Under the pieces are notes generated by a model that was not told the origin of the DNA, did not search any database, and worked only from the letters and a program-made list of their open reading frames with translations. 5,453 nucleotides of DNA from an uncultured Planctomycetaceae bacterium (lineage in GTDB: Bacteria > Planctomycetota > Planctomycetia > Planctomycetales > Planctomycetaceae). Numbering within the stretch: the stretch's first letter is position 1; each line of letters starts with the position of its first letter. The DNA lies in contig CALJUK010000098.1 in NCBI GenBank assembly GCA_937975745.1, positions 1-5,453 on the forward strand, given 5' to 3'. The position numbers and the translations under genes are program-made. This document shows positions 1-4,066 of this stretch, piece after piece.

Positions 1-546
1 CTCATCATGGCCGGCCTTTCCCCCTACTTGACCGACCTGATCGAACGCGGCGTGATCACGCACGTTGACACCAACGGGGCGGCACTCATTCATGATTTTG
101 AACTCGCCCTGATTGGGGGCACGAGCGAGGACGTGGCCAAGTGGCTCAAAGTAGGTCAGTTCGGTCTTTGGAAGGAGACCGGACGCCTGAATGACGTCAT
201 CAACAAGGCGGCCCGACGCGGCGAGGGGATGGGGGAAGGGATTGGCCGTGCGATTGAGGAGGAAGAGTTCCCGCATCGTGACATCAGTATCGCGGCCGCC
301 TGTTACCGGCATGGCGTCCCACTCACCTGTCACGTCAGCATTGGCAGCGACATCATTCACTGTCACCCCAACTGCAACGGGGCCGCCATTGGGCAAACAA
401 GCTACCTCGATTTTCTCCGCTTTGCAGGAAGCGTCCAGAGCCGGGGGGTGAAAACAAAAAAAGGACTCACGGCATTTGCCGTAAGTCCTTTGATACCAGA
501 GTGCCCAAGAGAGGACTCGAACCTCCACGGGGTTAACCCCCACTAG
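1..546 (+). CDS. Deoxyhypusine-synthase-like (DHS-fold) protein, 5' end outside window and 3' end apparently truncated
   Basis: The reading frame is open from the left edge, and the codons before the first ATG (base 7) already fit the family (Leu-Ile-Met-Ala-Gly-Leu-Ser-Pro), so the true start lies upstream. Numbered from that ATG, family-like blocks are NGAALIHDFE (23-32), GGTSEDVAK (37-45), a Gly-rich EGMGEGIG (73-80), and HVSIGSDIIHCHPNCNGAAI (109-128). These resemble bacterial proteins of the deoxyhypusine synthase / DHS-like NAD-binding fold. Their substrate is unknown to me, and true deoxyhypusine synthesis is not implied. Similarity stops at about residue 144 (base 438). From memory, family members continue for roughly 100 more residues. 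Here the frame instead runs through the antisense of a tRNA terminator and 45 bases of tRNA-Leu before a TAG at 544-546. The tail from about residue 145 is therefore probably not native protein. This may be a pseudogene, a recombination scar or an assembly join. The family call is fairly sure; the status of the 3' end is uncertain. Confidence 0.62.
   Translation, partial: LIMAGLSPYLTDLIERGVITHVDTNGAALIHDFELALIGGTSEDVAKWLKVGQFGLWKETGRLNDVINKAARRGEGMGEGIGRAIEEEEFPHRDISIAAACYRHGVPLTCHVSIGSDIIHCHPNCNGAAIGQTSYLDFLRFAGSVQSRGVKTKKGLTAFAVSPLIPECPREDSNLHGVNPH
451..490 (-). terminator. Rho-independent terminator of tRNA-Leu
   Basis: On the minus strand a 13-bp stem (490-478 with 473-461, loop AAAU) has one G-U wobble and is followed by TTTTTTTGTTTT (462-451), a textbook intrinsic terminator. 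On the plus strand the wobble becomes a C/A mismatch and no T-tract follows. The element therefore works for the minus-strand tRNA, 12 bases after its 3' end, and not for the plus-strand gene it overlaps. Confidence 0.88.
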
Positions 547-586
547 GTCCTGAACCTAGCGCGTCTGCCAATTCCGCCACTTGGGC
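502..586 (-). tRNA. tRNA-Leu(CAG)
   Basis: This is an 85-nt class II tRNA read on the minus strand. The acceptor stem is GCCCAAG/CTTGGGC with discriminator A at 502. The anticodon stem-loop is CTAGG-TTCAGGA-CCTAG, giving anticodon CAG, which decodes CUG. A long variable arm (TGGGGGTTAACCCCGT) follows, as expected for leucine tRNA. The T arm is GGAGG-TTCGAGT-CCTCT. The 3' CCA is not encoded and would be added by CCA transferase. A promoter lies just upstream and a strong terminator just downstream, so it is a self-contained single-tRNA transcription unit. Confidence 0.97.
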
Positions 587-606
587 CAGTGGGCTTGCGA
601 AGCGTT

Positions 607-635
607 AGAATACGAACCCGTCCGCCGGTCGGCAA
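607..635 (-). promoter_or_regulatory. Sigma-70-type promoter for tRNA-Leu
   Basis: On the minus strand there is a -35-like TTGCCG (635-630), a 17-base spacer, and a -10-like TATTCT (612-607). Each box matches consensus at 4 of 6 positions. Transcription would begin near base 600, giving a 5' leader of about 14 nt before the tRNA at 586, a normal arrangement. The tRNA could also receive read-through from amrS, which has the same orientation and no obvious terminator of its own. Confidence 0.6.
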
Positions 636-725
636 GCCAAACCGGTCTCTTTTCGAACCCGAATCGGCGGGATTGGGCCGGTCGGAGTGAATCTGCCGGA
701 TCGCTTTGAGGTGTCAGGCGAAATC

Positions 726-1805
726 TCACAGGACGACCGGCTGGCGGCGGGCTCCCCAATTCCCCGGAGAACCGTCGAAAACGCCCGCACACGCGGTGCC
801 GCAGTTCTGGCAGTGTCCCTCGTCTGTCAGATGCCATTCCTTCAGCTGATACCAGTCACGGACAATCAGTGCGTTGCCACAGGAATGGCAGAACGTCGTG
901 TCCCCAACGCGGTCATGCACGTTTCCCGTGTAGGCATAACGGACACCGTTGCTTTGGGCAATCTGCCGGGCGCGAGTGAGTGTTTCCGGCGGTGTGGCGG
1001 GAGTCTCCAGCATGCGGAAATCGGGATGAAAGGCCGAGAAGTGCATCGGAACATCGGGGCCGAGTTGCTCGACCACCCAGCGGGTCATTTCGTCCAGTTC
1101 GGTATCGGAGTCGTTCTGGCCGGGGATGATCAGAGTGGTCAGCTCGAACCAGACATTCGTTTCGTGCTTCAGATATCGGAGTGTGTCGAGCACCGGTTCG
1201 AGATGAGACAGGCAGACGTCGCGGTAGAACCGTTCCGTGAAGGCCTTCAGGTCGACATTGGCGGCATCCATTGCCTCGTAGAAGTCGCGGCGGGGTTCGG
1301 GGCAGATTTCACCGGCCGTCACGGCGACCGTCTTGATGCCCAACTCGCGGCAGGCATGGGCCACGTCGACGGCGTATTCCAGAAAGATGACCGTATCATT
1401 GTAGGTAAAGGCGACACTGCGGCAGCCAAGCCGCTGGGCAGCCCGGGCGATCATCTCGGGCGTCGCCGCGTCGGCCAGGGTGTCCATTTCGCGCGACTTG
1501 CTGATATCCCAGTTCTGACAAAATTTGCAACCCAGGTTGCAGCCGGCCGTTCCGAACGAGAGCACGGGCGTTCCAGGCAGAAAGTGGTTCAGTGGCTTCT
1601 TTTCGATCGGGTCGATGCAGTAGCCGCTGCTGCGACCGTACGTCGTCAGGACGACTTTGCCATCTTCACAGGCCCGGACAAAACAGAAGCCCCGTTGTCC
1701 TTCGTGCAACTGACAGAAGCGGGGACACAGGTCGCGTTGGCCACGGCCGTCAGGAAGTTGAGGCCAGTACCTGGTAGGAAATGTTTCGGGGAGGGCCGTT
1801 TCCAC
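726..1805 (-). CDS. amrS: AmmeMemoRadiSam system radical SAM enzyme
   Basis: Encodes 359 residues from a GTG at 1805, which has GAGG (1815-1812) six bases upstream. The frame can be extended to a TTG at 1889, but that codon lacks a ribosome site and the extra 28 residues do not look family-like. The 4Fe-4S/SAM motif CNLGCKFC lies at 89-96 (Cys89, 93, 96). Before it are a Cys-rich head, DLCPRFCQLHEGQRGFCFVR (Cys27, 31, 41), and the block IDPIEKKPLNHFLPG. A zinc-ribbon-like tail has CHSCG (306, 309) and CQNCG (332, 335). This order is characteristic of AmrS, which occurs with MEMO1-like AmrB and AMMECR1-like AmrA. Its substrate is not established, to my knowledge. The gene is divergent from the AmrB-AmrA fusion, which fits a shared pathway. 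Unusual residues are Arg24 where a Cys is expected, Thr138 in TYNDTVIF, and Glu166 in VTAGEICP. Identity is secure; the exact start is less so. Confidence 0.95.
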   Translation of the reverse strand: METALPETFPTRYWPQLPDGRGQRDLCPRFCQLHEGQRGFCFVRACEDGKVVLTTYGRSSGYCIDPIEKKPLNHFLPGTPVLSFGTAGCNLGCKFCQNWDISKSREMDTLADAATPEMIARAAQRLGCRSVAFTYNDTVIFLEYAVDVAHACRELGIKTVAVTAGEICPEPRRDFYEAMDAANVDLKAFTERFYRDVCLSHLEPVLDTLRYLKHETNVWFELTTLIIPGQNDSDTELDEMTRWVVEQLGPDVPMHFSAFHPDFRMLETPATPPETLTRARQIAQSNGVRYAYTGNVHDRVGDTTFCHSCGNALIVRDWYQLKEWHLTDEGHCQNCGTACAGVFDGSPGNWGARRQPVVL

Positions 1806-1878
1806 TTCTTGCCTCGGAGAAATCGAGTGGGATACGATTGGCTGACGGAAGCTGTTGTTGTCGATATGCTGCAACAGA

Positions 1879-1899
1879 ATTATGTGCAATCGTTTGCAC
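1879..1899. promoter_or_regulatory. 16-bp palindrome with overlapping -10-like box in the divergent control region
   Basis: GTGCAA-TCGT-TTGCAC (1884-1899) is a perfect 6+6 inverted repeat in the gap between the two divergent Amme/Memo/RadiSam genes. On the minus strand a CATAAT (1884-1879), a 5-of-6 match to a -10 box, touches its edge. A transcript from there would have a leader of roughly 65 nt to the amrS GTG. On the plus strand TTGTCG (1858-1863) with TATGTG 17 bases on is a weaker candidate that also overlaps the palindrome. The site could be an operator for both genes, but no regulator is seen in the window. Confidence 0.35.
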
Positions 1900-1916
1900 G
1901 ACTAAGACGGGCGGCC

Positions 1917-1952
1917 GACGACCGCCTTGCGACCGACGACCGCTTTGCGACC
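1917..1952 (+). repeat. Tandem 18-bp direct duplication upstream of the AmrB-AmrA gene
   Basis: Two adjacent 18-base units, GACGACCGCCTTGCGACC (1917-1934) and GACGACCGCTTTGCGACC (1935-1952), differ at a single base. They lie 46 bases upstream of the AmrB-AmrA start codon, in sequence assigned to no gene. They could be paired binding sites or a simple slippage duplication. Confidence 0.85.
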
Positions 1953-1984
1953 GGATGGCCGAAAAGAAACATCCGGTGAGTTCA

Positions 1985-1989
1985 GGGAG
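1985..1989 (+). promoter_or_regulatory. Ribosome binding site fixing the AmrB-AmrA start
   Basis: GGGAG at 1985-1989 lies eight bases before the GTG at 1998. An in-frame TGA at 1977-1979 closes the frame just upstream, so GTG 1998 is the well-supported start. Confidence 0.75.
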
Positions 1990-1997
1990 ACGAGATA

Positions 1998-3383
1998 GTG
2001 ACGACGCGTGAGGCGGCAGTCGCAGGCCGGTTTTATCCAGATGACCGGGCTGTGCTGCGCGCCGAGGTTCACAGTCTCCTGGAAGAGTCGCCAACGGTGG
2101 TACTGGATAATCCACCGAAAGCCATTATCGCCCCGCATGCCGGGTACGTCTACTCAGGCGCTGTGGCGGCGGCGGCGTATGCGCAGCTTAAATCATTGCA
2201 AGGAAGAATTTTACGTGTCGTGCTTTTGGGGCCGGCGCACTATGTGGCGGTTCGTGGACTGGCCACCACAACGGCAACAGCCTTTGAAACACCACTGGGC
2301 GAGGTCCCCGTCGATGTCGAAGCCAACCGCCTGCTATGGGACATTCCCGAGGTCGCTCCGCTGGATGCCGCCCATCAGCCCGAGCACAGTCTGGAGGTGC
2401 ATCTCCCTTTTCTCCAGGAGACTCTGGGCACGTTTCGCGTGGTGCCGATCGTCGTCGGTGAGGTGTCGACGGCCACGGTGGTGGAAGTGCTTGACCGACT
2501 GTGGGGGGGTGACGAGACGCTCATCGTGGTCAGTTCGGATCTCAGCCATTACCACGACTACCAGACGGCCAAAATTCTCGACCGGGAAACATCCCGGGCC
2601 ATTGAGAACAGTAACCCGGAAATGCTTGAACCGGATCGCGCCTGCGGCTGTGTGCCGATTCGTGGTCTGCTGATGGCCGCCGCCAAGCATGGCTTGGTCT
2701 GTCATCGACTCGACTTGCGGAACTCGGGAGATACCGCCGGGTCGCGCGATCGTGTGGTCGGATACGGTGCCTGGGCCTTTACGGCTCCCAGCGAGAAGGG
2801 GGGGCTTTCTCAGCAGGACCGGACGTGGCTGCTGAAGACGGCACGCGATGCGATTCGCTTGGGTTGCGAACTCCGTCAGGTCGCCAGCAACTGGGACGCC
2901 GGCGATGCACCCGAGTCGCTCCGTCGACCGGGAGCCTGTTTTGTCACGCTGCGGACTCGCAACGGAGACCTGCGGGGCTGTATTGGCAGCTTGCGGGTGA
3001 TTCGGCCGTTGATTTCCGATGTGGCCCACAGCGCGCAGATGGCCGCCTTACATGACCCTCGTTTTCCGCCCGTCCGCCCTGAGGAAGTGTCCAACCTGCT
3101 GATTTCGATTTCGGTGCTCGGTGAACCGACACCTTTGGAATTCGCAACGGAGAACGATTTGCTCGATCTGATCCGACCGGGGGATGGCCTGACGCTGACC
3201 GCTCCAGGGGGGCACCGGGGGACACTGGTGCCGGCTGTGTGGGACCAGATCACCGGTCCGCGCGAGTTCCGGCGGCATTTGAAGCAGGAGGCGAGCCTGG
3301 CGGTCGATGACTGGCCGGACGGTATCCGCGTGGAACGCTATACGGCCGAGTCGTTCTCCGAGGGGGAGTTTCTGTCAAAGTGA
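1998..3383 (+). CDS. amrB/amrA: Fused AmmeMemoRadiSam proteins B and A (MEMO1-like domain + AMMECR1 domain)
   Basis: 461 residues from a GTG start with a good ribosome site. Residues 1-262 form a MEMO1-like domain (AmrB): start AAVAGRFYP (6-14), IIAPHAGYVYSG (43-54, His47), LLGPAHY (76-82, His81), EHSLEVHLPFL (129-139), SSDLSHYH (179-186), and NSGDT with VVGYGAWAF (242-261). MEMO1 has the fold of LigB-type non-haem iron dioxygenases, and His47 and His81 match the metal-site histidines of the human protein as I recall them. A short linker at about 263-270 leads to an AMMECR1 domain (AmrA, 269-457) with LRGCIGSL (325-332), HDPRFPPV (352-359) and ISISVLGEP (369-377). No signal peptide or membrane segment is seen, so the protein is probably cytosolic. 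In many genomes A and B are separate genes. The fusion, divergent from amrS, links all three parts. A run of seven G lies exactly at the linker. The biochemical role is unknown. Confidence 0.95.
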   Translation: MTTREAAVAGRFYPDDRAVLRAEVHSLLEESPTVVLDNPPKAIIAPHAGYVYSGAVAAAAYAQLKSLQGRILRVVLLGPAHYVAVRGLATTTATAFETPLGEVPVDVEANRLLWDIPEVAPLDAAHQPEHSLEVHLPFLQETLGTFRVVPIVVGEVSTATVVEVLDRLWGGDETLIVVSSDLSHYHDYQTAKILDRETSRAIENSNPEMLEPDRACGCVPIRGLLMAAAKHGLVCHRLDLRNSGDTAGSRDRVVGYGAWAFTAPSEKGGLSQQDRTWLLKTARDAIRLGCELRQVASNWDAGDAPESLRRPGACFVTLRTRNGDLRGCIGSLRVIRPLISDVAHSAQMAALHDPRFPPVRPEEVSNLLISISVLGEPTPLEFATENDLLDLIRPGDGLTLTAPGGHRGTLVPAVWDQITGPREFRRHLKQEASLAVDDWPDGIRVERYTAESFSEGEFLSK

Positions 3384-3474
3384 CATTGTCGATGCTGGCG
3401 TCGGCCGGGGACCGCAGGGAGCATCGAGAAGACACCACCGCAGGGGACGCGGGGGAGCGTGGCTTGCAGACAAA

Positions 3475-3510
3475 GTCCTCTCCGTTGAGGGAGAGGATTA
3501 AGGTGAGGGT
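3475..3510 (-). repeat. CT-rich palindromic intergenic repeat, copy 1
   Basis: TCCTCTCC (3476-3483) pairs with GGAGAGGA (3490-3497) around a 6-base loop, followed by TTAAGGTGAGGGT. Read on the minus strand it starts ACCCTCACC and ends in the hairpin, which matches the layout of copy 2 on the plus strand. It resembles the short CCCTC-rich palindromic repeats scattered between genes in many high-GC bacteria. Confidence 0.6.
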
Positions 3511-3540
3511 GAAGGGCGGGAATGTGGCATGTGGCGGTCG

Positions 3541-3576
3541 ACCCTCCCCCGGCCCCTCCCTGAAAGGGAGGGGGGT
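3541..3576 (+). repeat. CT-rich palindromic intergenic repeat, copy 2
   Basis: The unit begins ACCCTCCCCCGG and folds as CCCCTCCCT (3553-3561) with AGGGAGGGG (3565-3573), a 9-bp stem around a 3-base loop (or 8 bp around 5). It is in inverted orientation to copy 1, 30 bases away, so the two could also pair with each other. The position between convergent genes would suit a bidirectional transcription barrier, though no T-tract follows. Confidence 0.6.
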
Positions 3577-3647
3577 AAGACAGATCGGCGCGCGAGGGGG
3601 ATCAGACAAAATTGGGAGGGGAGTTTCGTCTTCTTCGCGTCGGTCTG

Positions 3648-4049
3648 TCAGGCGACCTCGTCGAGAACGCTGTCTTCGACGTAGATCGGCAGGGTCGGCT
3701 CGTAGTGGACTGCCAAAGCGATCGCGTCGCTCGGGCGGCAGTCGACTTCGATCAGTTCGCCGTTCTGTTGAATACGAATCATTGCAAAGTACGTGTGGTT
3801 CGTCAGGGAGTTGATGACGACGTCCTGGATCTCACCACCCAGCAGTTCGATCGTGTTTTTGAGCAGATCGTGCGTCAGAGGGCGGGGGGGGATGTCCTCG
3901 TTCTTAACCCGGCGGTGAATGCTGGTCGCTTCAAAAATTCCGATGAGTATCGGGAACATACGCGATCCGTCGACCTCACGCAGGTAGATGACCTGCTGTT
4001 CGCCGATCTCGCTGATGATGATTCGCGCAAGTTCCATCCGGACCAGCAT
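3648..4049 (-). CDS. Bifunctional nuclease (BFN/DUF151) family protein
   Basis: 133 residues from the ATG at 4049, chosen because GGGAG (4062-4058) lies eight bases upstream and because family members I recall begin with a similar MLVRMEL. A GTG at 4070 would add seven residues and overlap the valS stop as GTGA. Family blocks are ARIIISEIGEQQVIYLREVD (8-27), FPILIGIFEATSI (32-44), RPLTHDLL (56-63), DVVINSL (76-82), HTYFAMI (85-91) and CRPSDAIALAV (104-114). The protein is essentially one BFN domain, without the UvrB/UvrC-like C-terminal motif that longer members carry. A plant member has been reported to have DNase and RNase activity, but the bacterial role is poorly defined. It follows valS by 17 bases in the same orientation and is probably in its transcript. 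Family call secure, activity inferred. Confidence 0.93.
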   Translation of the reverse strand: MLVRMELARIIISEIGEQQVIYLREVDGSRMFPILIGIFEATSIHRRVKNEDIPPRPLTHDLLKNTIELLGGEIQDVVINSLTNHTYFAMIRIQQNGELIEVDCRPSDAIALAVHYEPTLPIYVEDSVLDEVA

Positions 4050-4057
4050 GACTCTCT

Positions 4058-4062
4058 CTCCC
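4058..4062 (-). promoter_or_regulatory. Ribosome binding site deciding the BFN gene start
   Basis: GGGAG (read on the minus strand, 4062-4058) is eight bases before the ATG at 4049. The competing GTG at 4070 has no comparable site, so the ATG is preferred. The site lies just past the valS stop codon. Confidence 0.65.
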
Positions 4063-4066
4063 GTGG

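Larger units (their letters stand above)
3384..3647. other. Non-coding convergent gap with hairpins
   Basis: This 264-base stretch separates the 3' ends of the AmrB-AmrA gene (plus) and the bifunctional-nuclease gene (minus). I see no convincing gene in it. It holds an 8-bp inverted repeat with a 23-base loop just after the AmrB-AmrA stop (TCGATGCT 3389-3396 / AGCATCGA 3420-3427), then two CT-rich hairpin repeats annotated separately. None has a T-tract, so any termination here would rely on hairpins alone or on Rho. Confidence 0.7.

Noticed and set aside
640..670. A GGTTCGA on the minus strand suggesting a second tRNA T-loop
   Set aside because: No matching T-stem, acceptor or anticodon arm can be built around it.
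1806..1889. TTG-initiated N-terminal extension of amrS
   Set aside because: No ribosome site precedes it, and the 28 residues do not resemble the family. It also overlaps the palindrome and promoter-like boxes.
687..1979. A 430-codon open frame on the plus strand opposite amrS
   Set aside because: It is fully antisense to a gene with clear radical SAM motifs, shows no recognisable domain, and is expected from GC-rich codon bias.
2334..3029. A 231-codon minus-strand frame inside the AmrB-AmrA gene
   Set aside because: It is a shadow of the well-supported plus-strand fusion, with no family-like motif.
3389..3427. Inverted repeat after the AmrB-AmrA stop as a terminator
   Set aside because: The loop is 23 bases and no T-tract follows, so it is too weak to call as an intrinsic terminator.
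3475..3576. CRISPR-like repeat pair
   Set aside because: Only two units, in inverted orientation and with imperfect identity, and no cas gene nearby.
3380..3814. Plus-strand open frame through the convergent gap
   Set aside because: It is Arg/Ser-rich, crosses hairpin repeats, and ends antisense within the BFN gene, with no domain.
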